The position numbers and the translations under genes were made by a program. A stretch of DNA of 64,000 nt, from contig NZ_CP009632.1 in NCBI RefSeq assembly GCF_000959445.1, positions 248,001 through 312,000 on the forward strand, in the 5' to 3' direction. Under the pieces are notes generated by a model that was not told where the DNA came from, made no database searches, and saw only the letters and a list, made by a program, of their open reading frames with translations. The stretch is from Burkholderia vietnamiensis LMG 10929. Its GTDB lineage: Bacteria > Pseudomonadota > Gammaproteobacteria > Burkholderiales > Burkholderiaceae. Of the stretch, positions 1 through 8,634 are shown in pieces. Every line of letters starts with the position of its first letter. Position 1 is the stretch's first letter.

Positions 1-1
1 G

Positions 2-160
2 CGCGTGACGGCCGCCACCGCGGCGGCGGCCGAAGACGTGCTGCGCGCGACCGGCGCGCAGGCGATCGAGCGCGTCGAAGGCGAATGGCAGGACGGCGAG
101 TGGCGCGACTTCGACCCGGTGCGCCGGCCCGACGGCACGACGCAGGACGCCGCGCACTGA
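2..160 (+). CDS. C-terminal fragment of an unidentified protein
   Basis: An open frame enters from the left edge and stops at the TGA at 158-160, giving about 52 residues: an Ala-rich start, then a Glu/Asp/Trp-rich segment (VEGEWQDGEWRDF), then a polar tail. It is too short to assign to a family; a stress-type soluble protein is only a guess from the neighbours. The frame has the strong third-position GC expected of real coding sequence here. It is followed by about 140 bases before the next gene, which has its own ribosome binding site. Confidence 0.45.
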   Translation, partial: RVTAATAAAAEDVLRATGAQAIERVEGEWQDGEWRDFDPVRRPDGTTQDAAH

Positions 161-303
161 CCATGCCGTTTCTGCACGCGCTTGCAATGCAGGGACGCAC
201 CGCGCGCGCACGGCCGCGAGCGGCCGTGCGGCACGAGCGGCGGCCTGCGGCATGCGGCATGCGGCTTGCGCCGTGCTCCCGACCCACGATCAAGGAGGCA
301 TAC

Positions 304-1161
304 ATGACCCAGGCACACACCCCGCCGCCCCAGAATCAGACGCAGCAGCCGGGCAGCGAGCGGGACATGCAGCCGAAGCCGCGCGACGAGGCGGCCGATT
401 ACGTCGGCAGCGGCAAGCTGGCCGGCAAGGTCGCGCTCGTCACCGGCGGCGACAGCGGGATCGGCCGCGCGGTGGCGATCGGTTTCGCGAAGGAAGGCGC
501 GGACGTCGCGATCGTCTATCTGAACGAGTCGGACGACGCCGCGCACACGAAGCGGCTCATCGAACAGGCCGGCCGGCGTTGCGAGGCGATCGCGTGCGAC
601 ATCGGCGACCGGCAACAGGCGCGCGACGCGGTCGCGCGCACCGTCGAGCGGCTCGGCCGGCTCGACGTGCTGGTGAACAACGCGGGCGAGCAGCATCCGC
701 AGCCCGGCATCGAGGACGTGACCGAGGAGCAGCTCGAGCGTACTTTCCGCACCAACGTGTACGGGATGATCTTCTGCACGCAGGCGGCGCTGCAGCACAT
801 GAAGGGCGGCGGCCGCATCGTCAACACGGCGTCCGTCACCGCGTACCACGGCAGCCCGAAACTGCCCGACTACTCGGCGACCAAGGGCGCGATCGTCGCG
901 TTCACGCGCTCGCTGTCGATCGAGCTGGCCGAGCGCGACATCCGCGTGAATGCCGTGGCGCCGGGGCCGATCTGGACGCCGCTGATCCCGTCGACCTTCA
1001 GCGCCGAGCAGGTGTCGAAGTTCGGCTCGAACGTGCCGCTCAAGCGGCCGGGCCAGCCCGACGAGCTGATCGACTGCTACGTCCTGCTCGCATCTGAAGG
1101 CGCGAGCTACATGACGGGACAGACCTTGCATCCGAACGGCGGCTCGATCGTCGGTGGCTGA
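304..1161 (+). CDS. SDR-family oxidoreductase (YghA / general stress protein 39 type)
   Basis: A 285-residue NAD(P)-dependent short-chain dehydrogenase. The cofactor motif TGGDSGIGR is at residues 47-55, NNAG at 125-128, and the catalytic Ser177, Tyr190 and Lys194 (YSATKG) are all present, so it should be active. The Pro/Gln-rich N-terminal extension of about 40 residues before the Rossmann core is typical of the YghA/GsiB 'stress' SDR branch, often annotated as glucose 1-dehydrogenase-like; the true substrate is unknown. The ATG at 304 is chosen because AAGGAGG lies at 292-298; longer upstream frames lack such a site. Its stop is followed 27 bases later by a DUF4142 gene on the same strand, suggesting a shared stress-related unit. 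Confidence 0.9.
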   Translation: MTQAHTPPPQNQTQQPGSERDMQPKPRDEAADYVGSGKLAGKVALVTGGDSGIGRAVAIGFAKEGADVAIVYLNESDDAAHTKRLIEQAGRRCEAIACDIGDRQQARDAVARTVERLGRLDVLVNNAGEQHPQPGIEDVTEEQLERTFRTNVYGMIFCTQAALQHMKGGGRIVNTASVTAYHGSPKLPDYSATKGAIVAFTRSLSIELAERDIRVNAVAPGPIWTPLIPSTFSAEQVSKFGSNVPLKRPGQPDELIDCYVLLASEGASYMTGQTLHPNGGSIVGG

Positions 1162-1188
1162 CCGGTTCCCCACACAAGGAGAAAGCGC

Positions 1189-1800
1189 ATGAAACGACAC
1201 AACTGGACGACCGCGGCGCTCGCTGCGGGCGCGCTCGCGGTAGCGGGGCTCGCGCACGCACAGATGCCGAGCGAGCCGCCCGCCTCGAATTCGCACGTGC
1301 CGGGCGGCGTGATCAATCCGTCGTCGGGCGCCGGAGCCGGCGACGCGGGCATGGCGAAGGCGCCGCAGGGCGCCGATGCGGAATTCGTCGACAAGGCCGC
1401 GATCGGCGGCAAGGCGGAAGTGCAGGCGAGCCAGCTGGCGCTGAAGCAGTCGAAGTCGGCCGACGTGCGCGCGTTCGCGAAGCGGATGGTGGCCGACCAC
1501 AGCAAGGCGAACGCGCAGCTGAACCAGATCGCCGCGCGCAAGGGCATCAAGCCGCAGGTCGAGCAGGTGACCGACCCGGACGTGGAGGCGCTGCGCGGCA
1601 AGCAAGGCAAGGACTTCGACTCCGCTTATGTCGCGGCGGCCGGCCCGGAAGCGCACCGCAAGACGATCGCGCTGTTCGAAACGGAGGCCCGCGACGGCAA
1701 GGACGCGCAGCTGCGCGCGTTCGCGCAGGCCACGCTGCCGAAGCTCAAGCATCACCTGAGCATGGCGGAAGCGCTGCAGCGCAAGGTGGGCGCGCAGTAA
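1189..1800 (+). CDS. Exported DUF4142 protein (ferritin-like fold)
   Basis: A 203-residue protein with a clear Sec signal peptide (MKRHN, hydrophobic stretch, cleavage after AHA near residue 24) and a periplasmic helical DUF4142 domain from about residue 64 (DAEFVDKAAIGGKAEVQASQ). DUF4142 proteins adopt a ferritin-like helical bundle, but this one shows no obvious diiron set, so a storage role is not supported; biochemical function is unknown. An AAGGAG site sits just before the ATG. It lies between an SDR and a ferritin-like protein, consistent with a stress or envelope-protection block. Confidence 0.88.
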   Translation: MKRHNWTTAALAAGALAVAGLAHAQMPSEPPASNSHVPGGVINPSSGAGAGDAGMAKAPQGADAEFVDKAAIGGKAEVQASQLALKQSKSADVRAFAKRMVADHSKANAQLNQIAARKGIKPQVEQVTDPDVEALRGKQGKDFDSAYVAAAGPEAHRKTIALFETEARDGKDAQLRAFAQATLPKLKHHLSMAEALQRKVGAQ

Positions 1801-1859
1801 CGCGCGTCCGGTTCAACCCCGGGCCGCGTGTGCGGCCCGCATTTTTCGGAGAAGCAGTC

Positions 1860-2471
1860 ATGGCCCAACGGCAATCGAAGCACGAAGGCATCCTCGAACT
1901 GCTCTGTCAGGCATACGAGACCGAGCTTGGCGGCGCGCAGATCTACGAGGCCGCGCTCCAGTGCGCAACCGACCCGGACCTGCACAAGGAATGGGAGAAA
2001 TATCATCGCGAGACCCTGCATCACCAGGAAGTGCTGCGCAAGGTGTTCGAAACGCTCGGCCTCGATCCGGACGCGCAGTCGCCCGGCCGTGCCGCTGTCG
2101 CGGCCACCGGCAAGTCGCTGGTGCAGGTGATCCAGCAGGCGAAGAAGCAGGCCGATCCGGCCGTCGCGCAGGTCGTCGCGGCCGAGTGCGTGGTGCTCGC
2201 CGAGACGAAGGACCATCTGAACTGGGAGCTGATCGGCTATGCGGCCGACCAGTTGCGCGACAGCGACGCAGCGCGTGCGCTGAAGGCCGCGCACGACGAA
2301 GTCGAAGCCGACGAGGATCATCACCTCTATCACACCCGCGGCTGGGCGCGCGAGATGTGGATCGAGTCGATGGGCTTCAAGGCCGTGCTGCCGCCGCCGG
2401 AGGAAGTGAAGAAGGTCGAGTCGGCGGCCGATGCGGCGCGCGCCGAGCGCTCGCGCGGGAAGATGATGTAA
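1860..2471 (+). CDS. Ferritin-like domain protein
   Basis: A 203-residue, soluble, strongly helical protein. Carboxylate/histidine groups recur with ferritin-like spacing: E near residue 20, RETLHHQE around 50, ECVVLAETKDH around 113, and EVEADEDHHLYH around 145. This suggests a four-helix bundle that could bind a dinuclear metal site. No signal peptide is visible. The ATG at 1860 is preferred over an in-frame GTG at 1830 because GGAGAAG precedes it at a suitable distance. The C-terminus is a Lys/Arg-rich tail. The neighbouring DUF4142 gene and the catalase further on suggest oxidative or metal stress, but that is inference. Confidence 0.8.
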   Translation: MAQRQSKHEGILELLCQAYETELGGAQIYEAALQCATDPDLHKEWEKYHRETLHHQEVLRKVFETLGLDPDAQSPGRAAVAATGKSLVQVIQQAKKQADPAVAQVVAAECVVLAETKDHLNWELIGYAADQLRDSDAARALKAAHDEVEADEDHHLYHTRGWAREMWIESMGFKAVLPPPEEVKKVESAADAARAERSRGKMM

Positions 2472-2829
2472 GCGGGTCCGCTCGCGATCGGGCCGTGCCG
2501 CTCGCGCGGCCGGCCCGAGGCGACCGTGACCGAGAAGCGCATGAATCCGCAGGCAAGAACCGCGGCCACTTCCCGAGCGACGTGGCCGCCAGCAGCAAAC
2601 CAAATGGGCCGATCAGGGGCGGTAGAGTCTGCTCGCGAGCCTCGGTGACGCCCGCGCTGTAGCCCGCTGCAATGGCGGGTTTGATTCCGGCTGGTTAAAA
2701 CTCCCGTTTTTCAAGAAGACGTCCCCGCTCGTCAGGCGCGGCGCGCAGGCATTCGCGGCGGCTGGGCCTGTGAAGGCCGGAATGCTCGTAAAATCGAGCA
2801 TACGAGCCATAAGGATCGATTTATCGAGC
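2472..2829. other. Intergenic stretch with an operator-like repeat
   Basis: No supported gene. The sequence becomes less GC-rich from about 2680. Its right end holds the inverted repeat at 2782-2801 listed separately, just upstream of the broken HTH gene. Confidence 0.6.
2782..2801. promoter_or_regulatory. Inverted repeat, probable operator of the broken HTH gene
   Basis: A perfect 7-base inverted repeat ATGCTCG / CGAGCAT with a 6-base spacer (TAAAAT). A third half-site copy, CGAGCAT, occurs at 2825-2831 overlapping the ATG at 2830. HipB-type antitoxins bind such paired sites to autoregulate their own operon. The link to this gene is inferred from position only. Confidence 0.5.
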
Positions 2830-3173
2830 ATGAAGGTCAATCAAGAGATGGCTGCCAGCCCGGCCGTGCTTGCCGAGACAAAGCACCACTGGGGCAACTG
2901 CTCTCCCGTCTCCGTATAGCGAGAGGGGTTCATCAGAGCGAGGCAGCCACGCGAGCCGGTCTGTCGCGCAATACCGCCTACCGCATCGAAAAGGGCGACC
3001 CCGGCGTGGCGATCGGTCAGATGGTTCGGTATCTGGAAGCGTTTGCTCCCGGCCTGCGCCTGCATGACTTGCTCTCCGAGACGGATCCGGCGCTCAAGTC
3101 GCTCGATGCTCGCACCCGTCGACAACGAGTTAGCGTTCTGTCGGAGAAGGAACTCAAGGAGCTGGACTTCTAA
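2830..3173 (+). pseudogene. Frameshifted HipB-like XRE helix-turn-helix regulator
   Basis: The frame from ATG 2830 begins MKVNQEMAASPAVLAETKHH and hits a stop at 2935. A one-base shift near 2889 opens LGQLLSRLRIARGVHQSEAA followed by GLSRNTAYRIEKGD, a clear XRE/HipB helix-turn-helix, running to a TAA at 3171. The tail LSEKELKELDF is typical of HTH antitoxins placed before hipA. An overlapping ATG at 3172 starts only about 17 codons (MAATIEKFARSLRTLHR) before a stop, perhaps what is left of the partner toxin gene. I read this as a decayed toxin-antitoxin module; a sequencing error at one base would revive the HTH but not the toxin. Confidence 0.65.
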
Positions 3174-3342
3174 TGGCAGCAACGATCGAGAAGTTCGCGA
3201 GATCGCTGCGAACGCTTCATCGGTGAGCCGGAGGGCATCGCAGGCCCGGCCGTCAACCGTTGTTGTATCCGCCGTCGCAGTCAGCCTCCATCGATTACCG
3301 CCATCCGCCGCCCCCAGTTGCAAACAGCAACGGCCCCGCCGC

Positions 3343-4674
3343 TCACGCCAGCATGTCCACCACCATCACCACCACCGACGCCGCCATCAGCGCGACGGCA
3401 AGCCACCCCAGCACCCTCGACGCGACGCCGCTGCCCGGCTGGCCGGCCGCCCCGCGCCGCTGGGCGAGCAGCATCACGAGCACCAGCATCGGCACCGCGG
3501 CGATGCCGTTGAGCACCGCGCTCCAGTACAGCGCCTTGATCGGATTGACCGGGCCGAAGCAGATCGCGATGCCGACCAGCACGCACAGCGCCAGCACGCC
3601 GTAGAACGCCGGCGCGCGATGCACCGGCTCGTTGAGGCCCTCGCGGAACTGCCATGCCTCCGCGCAGCCGTAAGCGGCGCTGCCGGCGAAGGCCGGAATC
3701 GCCAGCAGCCCGCAGCCCACGATGCCGAACGCGAACACGACGAACGCCGCTTCGCCCGCGATCGGCCGCAGCGCTTCGGCGGCCTGCGCCGTCGACCCGA
3801 TGTCGTGCCGGCCGTGCGTGAAGAACACCGCCGCGCCGATCACCATGATGCAGAACGACACCGCGTTCGTGACGATCATCCCGGTCCACGTGTCGAACGT
3901 GATGCGCCGCTCGGTGTCGCGACGGGTCGCGGGCGCGTTGACGGTGTCGCCATCGCCGTTGCGCCGCTCGGCCTGGGTTTCCTCCACTTCGAGCGCGGCC
4001 TGCCACACGAACAGATACGGGCTGAGCGTCGTGCCGAGCACCGCGACCGCGGTGGTCGCGTAGTCGCGCGTGAACGCGATGTGCGGCAGCACCAGCGTAT
4101 GCAGCAGATTGCGCCAGTCGACGTGCACGAAGCCGAGTTCGAGCACGTACGCGAGCAGGCCGAGCGTCATCCATTTGAGCCAGCGCGCATAGCGCTCGTA
4201 CGACATCAGCACCTGCAGCGCGAGCGACGCGATCCCGTACGAGGCCGCGTACCAGTAGCTGCGCCCGCCGGCGACGAGCGCGGTCGCGTCGCCCATCGCG
4301 GCGAGATCGGCGCCGACGTTCACGACGTTGACGATCACGACCATCACGATCAGCGTTTTCGCGAGACGGTCGGAGAAGTGCTCGCGGATGCCGGCCACCA
4401 GCCCCTTGCGGTTGGTGCGCCCGACGAACGCGGCCGCGAGCTGCACGACGACCATCATCGGCAGCGTGACGACGATCATCCACAGCATGTTGAACCCGAA
4501 CTGGCTGCCGGCCTGCGCGTACACCGCCACGTTGCTCGGATCGGCGTCGGACGCGCCCGCGAGCAGGCCGGGGCCGAGCCGCCGATACCAGGGCTTCGCG
4601 GCCGGCGCGGGCGCGGACGCGGATGTCGAGGTGGGCGCGGCGTGCGTTGCGTCGTCGTCGCGCAGGTCGCTCAT
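3343..4674 (-). CDS. Nramp-family metal transporter with non-canonical metal-site motifs
   Basis: A 443-residue polytopic membrane protein with about 11 hydrophobic segments and Nramp-family organisation. The helix-1 metal motif, usually DPGN, is DPSN at residues 45-48. The usual helix-6 Met-Pro-His motif is absent: the matching region reads VLGTTLSPYLFVW. Loss of that Met is a known feature of Nramp-related Mg2+ transporters and other outlying clades, so Mn2+/Fe2+ specificity should not be assumed. The start overlaps the stop of udgX by ATGA, so the two are translationally coupled. A soluble, cytoplasmic Ala/Ser/Thr/Pro-rich N-terminus of about 28 residues precedes helix 1. Confidence 0.85.
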   Translation of the reverse strand: MSDLRDDDATHAAPTSTSASAPAPAAKPWYRRLGPGLLAGASDADPSNVAVYAQAGSQFGFNMLWMIVVTLPMMVVVQLAAAFVGRTNRKGLVAGIREHFSDRLAKTLIVMVVIVNVVNVGADLAAMGDATALVAGGRSYWYAASYGIASLALQVLMSYERYARWLKWMTLGLLAYVLELGFVHVDWRNLLHTLVLPHIAFTRDYATTAVAVLGTTLSPYLFVWQAALEVEETQAERRNGDGDTVNAPATRRDTERRITFDTWTGMIVTNAVSFCIMVIGAAVFFTHGRHDIGSTAQAAEALRPIAGEAAFVVFAFGIVGCGLLAIPAFAGSAAYGCAEAWQFREGLNEPVHRAPAFYGVLALCVLVGIAICFGPVNPIKALYWSAVLNGIAAVPMLVLVMLLAQRRGAAGQPGSGVASRVLGWLAVALMAASVVVMVVDMLA

Positions 4675-5390
4675 TCGGCGTCTCCGCGCGTGCCGTGCGC
4701 CGTGCCGGCGTCGCGCGCGAGTCGCGCTGCGGTGCGCAGCGCGTCGACCAGCGTCCGGTACGCGCGCTCGCGCGAATCGGCGCCGCGCGTGCGCAGCACG
4801 TAGGACGGGTGATACGTCGCGACGACGAGGCGGCCGTCCGGCGAGCGCAACGGCTGGCGCGCGCGTTCGAGCGTCGCGTCGTTGTCCTGCAGCACCGCGC
4901 GCAGCGCCGTCGCGCCGAGCGCGACGATCACGCGCGGCGCGAGCGTCTCGAGTTCGCGCTCGAGCCAGTAGCGGCACGCGGCGACCTCCCGCTGCGCCGG
5001 CGTCTTGTGCAGCCGGCGCTTGCCGCGCGGCTCCCACTTGAAGTGCTTGACCGCGTTGGTCACGTACACGCGGGCGCGATCGATCCCGGCCTCGTCGAGC
5101 GCACGGTCGAGCATGCGGCCCGCCGCGCCGACGAACGGCACGCCGGTCCGGTCTTCCTGATCGCCCGGTTGCTCGCCGACCAGCATGATGCGCGCGTCGG
5201 CGGGGCCGGCGCCCGGCACCGGCTGCGTCGCGTGTTCCCACAGCCCGCAGCGGCGGCACGCGTCGAGCGTGGCCGGCGCGTCGTCATCGGCGTCGCCGCC
5301 GTGCGTGTCGGCCGGGTCGGGCTGCGGCCGCTGCGATGGCTTGGCGTGCTGCGCGGCGTGCGTCGGATGTCGGGACGTGCGTTCCGTCAT
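4671..5390 (-). CDS. udgX: Uracil-DNA glycosylase, UdgX type
   Basis: A 239-residue family-4-like uracil-DNA glycosylase with an iron-sulfur cluster (CRRC at 45-48 as the first ligands). Motif A is GEQPGDQED at 72-80 and the C-terminal motif is HPSYVLR. A KRRLH insertion at residues 124-128 matches the KRRIH loop that defines UdgX. In characterised UdgX the loop His attacks and stays covalently bound to the abasic site in single-stranded DNA, so His128 is the expected nucleophile. The ATG at 5390 is preferred over an upstream GTG because the upstream residues are unstructured Arg-rich. It is coupled to the Nramp-like gene by a 4-base overlap. Confidence 0.85.
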   Translation of the reverse strand: MTERTSRHPTHAAQHAKPSQRPQPDPADTHGGDADDDAPATLDACRRCGLWEHATQPVPGAGPADARIMLVGEQPGDQEDRTGVPFVGAAGRMLDRALDEAGIDRARVYVTNAVKHFKWEPRGKRRLHKTPAQREVAACRYWLERELETLAPRVIVALGATALRAVLQDNDATLERARQPLRSPDGRLVVATYHPSYVLRTRGADSRERAYRTLVDALRTAARLARDAGTAHGTRGDAE

Positions 5391-5608
5391 GCGGCGCCTC
5401 CCACGCAGCCCGACGCGTCGGCGTGCGCCGCGCGGCATGCGTCGCGCCCGCATGCGGGCGGCTTGCTGGGTTGGCGGTTCGGCCGTGCGCGCATCGAGGG
5501 GCTCCCGTATCGACGATATCGCGTCGATGCAGCAACCGGCATGCCGGGGACTTTCAATATGGGCGCGCAGTTTGCGCGGGGGCCGTATCCGCTGAATGGA
5601 GACACCCG

Positions 5609-6058
5609 ATGCATACCCCCCGCGTCAACGATCCGGCGGCCGACGACGTGCTGCTGTGGCGTTCACCCGACAGCGTCCCGCCGCGCCCGCGCCGGGTGCT
5701 GGTGGTCGACGACTACCGCGACGCGGCCGATGCGCTGCAACTGCTGCTGGAGGCGCGCGGTTTCGAATGCCGCGTCGCCGACGATCCGTTCGCCGTCTGC
5801 GCGCTCGCGCGCGACTGGCAGCCGTTCGCGATCGTGCTGGACATCGCGATGCCGGGCCTCGACGGCCTGCAGCTCGCGACGCGGCTGCGCGCCGACCCGC
5901 GCACCGCCGACATGCTGCTCGTCGCCTGCAGCGCGCACGCGTCGCAGCGCGATCGCGAGCGTGCGCGCGAAGCAGGCTTCGACGCGCACTGCGCGAAGCC
6001 GCTCACGCCGCACCGGCTGCTCGCCTACCTGGAATCGGCGAGCAGCGGGCGGCGCTGA
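5609..6058 (+). CDS. Single-domain response regulator
   Basis: A 149-residue CheY-like receiver with no output domain. The acidic pair is Asp34-Asp35 (VVDDYR), the phospho-acceptor is Asp78 (VLDIAMPGLDG), Ser108 holds the Thr/Ser position and Lys130 (CAKPLT) the conserved Lys. A 28-residue unstructured leader precedes the domain. A partner kinase is not encoded nearby. It most likely signals by protein-protein contact. GGAGA lies about 7 bases before the ATG. Confidence 0.88.
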   Translation: MHTPRVNDPAADDVLLWRSPDSVPPRPRRVLVVDDYRDAADALQLLLEARGFECRVADDPFAVCALARDWQPFAIVLDIAMPGLDGLQLATRLRADPRTADMLLVACSAHASQRDRERAREAGFDAHCAKPLTPHRLLAYLESASSGRR

Positions 6059-6254
6059 CGCGCGCGGCGCGGGACGTTACACGACGCTTGTAAAACGGTG
6101 CCGGGCGGCGCGGCGGCGGGCTCGCGCGCATGATCGATTGGGTGATCGTTCGCGCGGACGCACCGCCGCGCTCGCGCGCCGGTATCTTCCCGGCTGGGTC
6201 TGCCCGGACGAATCATGCACAATACCGGGCATTCGAGAACCGGAGACCAGGGCC

Positions 6255-7178
6255 GTGGGAATCAATTTCGATTTGACCGACTTGCAGGCGTTTCGCGCGG
6301 TGGTGGAGCTGGGGAGCTTCCGTAAGGCCGCCGAATCGATCAGCATTTCGCAGCCCGCGTTGAGCCGCCGCATCGAGAAGCTGGAGGACGCGCTCGGCGT
6401 GCGGCTGTTCGAGCGCACCACGCGCAGCGTCACGCTGACCACCGTCGGCCGCGTGTTCGCGCCGAGCGCCGAGCAGCTGCTCGACGATCTCGACGTCGCG
6501 CTGCTCGGCATCCGCGACGTGTCGTCGAGCCGCCTCGGCCATGTGACGATCGCCTGCGTGCCGTCGGTCGCCTACTACTTCCTGCCGAACGTGATCGCCA
6601 GCTACCATCGCCGCTTTCCGCGCATTCGCGTCAAGCTGCTGGATGCGAGCGCGAACGAGGTGCTGAGCGCCGTCATCAGCGGCGAGGCCGATTTCGGTGT
6701 GAGCTTCATGGGCAGCCAGGAGCCTGAAGTCGAATTCCGGCTGCTGCTGCAGGAGCGCTTCGTCGCCGCGTGCCGGCGCGATCATCCGCTCGCGGGCAAG
6801 AAGCGCGTGACGTGGGACGAGCTCTATGCGTACGACTACGTGTCGGTCGACAAGACCTCCGGCAACCGTCTGCTGCTCGATCAGGCGCTGACCGCCGTCG
6901 CGCCGCGCGCGGCGAGCGTGTGCGAAACCCGTCACGTGACGACCATGCTCGGCTTGATCGAAGCGGGGCTCGGCGTGGCCGCGGTGCCGTCGATGGCGAT
7001 GCCGGGGCGCGACCATCCGGTGCTCACGAGCGTGCCGCTCGTCGAGCCGGTGGTCAAACGCCGCGTGGGGATCGTGAAGCGGCGCGGGCGCACGCTGACG
7101 CCGGCCGCCGAAGCGTTTCACCGCGCGGTGCTCGATGCGCGGCGCGGCGCCGCGGCCGGCAGCGAGGCGGCGGCATGA
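6255..7178 (+). CDS. LysR-family transcriptional regulator
   Basis: A 307-residue LTTR with an N-terminal winged HTH (FRKAAESISISQPALSRRIE, residues about 19-38) and a LysR substrate-binding domain from about residue 90. The GTG start at 6255 puts the HTH at the usual distance from the N-terminus; no ATG does so. It is followed on the same strand by a dicarboxylate symporter gene and then by divergent binding-protein and MFS genes, so it probably controls organic-acid uptake in response to a carboxylate ligand. That is inference from context. Confidence 0.88.
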   Translation: MGINFDLTDLQAFRAVVELGSFRKAAESISISQPALSRRIEKLEDALGVRLFERTTRSVTLTTVGRVFAPSAEQLLDDLDVALLGIRDVSSSRLGHVTIACVPSVAYYFLPNVIASYHRRFPRIRVKLLDASANEVLSAVISGEADFGVSFMGSQEPEVEFRLLLQERFVAACRRDHPLAGKKRVTWDELYAYDYVSVDKTSGNRLLLDQALTAVAPRAASVCETRHVTTMLGLIEAGLGVAAVPSMAMPGRDHPVLTSVPLVEPVVKRRVGIVKRRGRTLTPAAEAFHRAVLDARRGAAAGSEAAA

Positions 7179-7248
7179 TGCGCGCATCGGCTGCCGTTCT
7201 TGCATACGCGTCCGCAACCGCAGCAGCAACGGCGGAGCGCGCCGCATC

Positions 7249-8541
7249 GTGACGACCGCAACACCGCTTCGTTCGTTGTACGTGCAGGTCCTGCTCGCCA
7301 TGGCGCTCGGCGTGAGCGTCGGCCATTTCTGGCCGCACGCGGGCGCGCTGCTCAAGCCGCTCAGCGATGCCTTCGTCGGGCTCGTGCGGATGATGATCGC
7401 GCCGATCGTGTTCTGCACGATCGTGTCGGGCATCACGTCGCTGGCGAACGGCCGGGCGATCGGCCGCACGATCGTGCGCGCGCTCGCGCTGTTCTATCTG
7501 CTGACCGCGGCCGCGCTCGCGTTCGGGCTCGTCGCCGCGTTCGTGCTGCGCCCCGGCGCGGGCATGCACGTCGACGTGCATCACCTCGATCCGAACATCC
7601 TCGCGCCATATGCACGGCAGGCGCCGCCGCGCGGCCTGGTGGCGTTCGCGCTCGACGTGATCCCCGAGACGATGCTCGGCGCGTTCCGCAACGGCGACGT
7701 GCTGCCGGTGCTGCTGCTGTCGCTGCTGTTCGGCTTCGCGCTGAATGCGCATCCGCAGGCCGGGCGGCCCGTGCTGGCGCTGATCGACGGCGTCGCGCAG
7801 GTCGTGTTCCGCGTGCTCGCGATGATCATGCGGCTCGCGCCGCTCGGCGCGTTCGGCGCGATGGCGTTCACGGTCGGGCGCTTCGGCATCGGCTCGGTCG
7901 GCTCGCTGGCGTGGCTGATCGTGTCGTTCTACGTCGCCTGCGTGCTGTTCGTCGCGCTGGTGCTCGCGCCGCTCGCGCGGCTGCACGGTTTCTCGCTGTG
8001 GCGGCTGTTGCGCTACATCCGCGAGGAGTTGCTGATCGTGCTCGCGACGTCGTCCACCGAGCCCGTGTTGCCGCGGCTGATCGTCAAGCTCGAGGCGCTC
8101 GGGTGCGACAAGGGCGTGGTCGGGCTCGTGCTGCCGGCCGGCTATTCGTTCAACCTGGACGGCACCGCGATCTATCTGACGCTCGCCGCGCTGTTCATCG
8201 CGCAGGCGTGCGACGTGCCGCTGTCCGCGCCGCAGATCGCCGCGCTGCTGGCGGTGATGCTCGTCACGTCGAAGGGCGCGGCCGGCGTGTCGGGCAGCGG
8301 GCTCGTGGCGCTCGTCGCGACGCTCGTCGTGATGCCCGACCTGCCGGTCGCCGGCGTCGCGCTGCTGGTCGGCATCGACCGGTTCATGTCCGAGGCGCGT
8401 GCGTTGACGAGCGTGATCAGCAACGCGTGCGCGGTGATCTTGGTGGCGTCGTGGGAAGGCGCATGCGACCGTGCGCGCCTCGTGCGGGTGCTGAGCGGCG
8501 CGGGGACGGCCGGCGCGGACGAGGCCGAAGCCGGCGCGTAG
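7249..8541 (+). CDS. dctA: C4-dicarboxylate/proton symporter, DctA family
   Basis: A 430-residue inner-membrane transporter of the DAACS family, close to the usual DctA length. Signature segments are GYSFNLDGTAIY (about residue 300) and SKGAAGVSGSG (about 343), which form the substrate and cation sites. The GTG at 7249 is chosen because GGCGGAG precedes it and the first hydrophobic helix begins about 10 residues in. It takes up succinate, fumarate or malate in characterised relatives. It sits 70 bases after the LysR gene, which probably regulates it. Confidence 0.87.
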   Translation: MTTATPLRSLYVQVLLAMALGVSVGHFWPHAGALLKPLSDAFVGLVRMMIAPIVFCTIVSGITSLANGRAIGRTIVRALALFYLLTAAALAFGLVAAFVLRPGAGMHVDVHHLDPNILAPYARQAPPRGLVAFALDVIPETMLGAFRNGDVLPVLLLSLLFGFALNAHPQAGRPVLALIDGVAQVVFRVLAMIMRLAPLGAFGAMAFTVGRFGIGSVGSLAWLIVSFYVACVLFVALVLAPLARLHGFSLWRLLRYIREELLIVLATSSTEPVLPRLIVKLEALGCDKGVVGLVLPAGYSFNLDGTAIYLTLAALFIAQACDVPLSAPQIAALLAVMLVTSKGAAGVSGSGLVALVATLVVMPDLPVAGVALLVGIDRFMSEARALTSVISNACAVILVASWEGACDRARLVRVLSGAGTAGADEAEAGA

Positions 8542-8634
8542 TGCACCTGGTGCGCGTAGTGCGGCGGGAAGGCGGGGAAGGCGGGGGGAGAGCGGCGGGA
8601 AGCGCGGCGTCGTGTCCGCGCCCGCCGCACGTGC

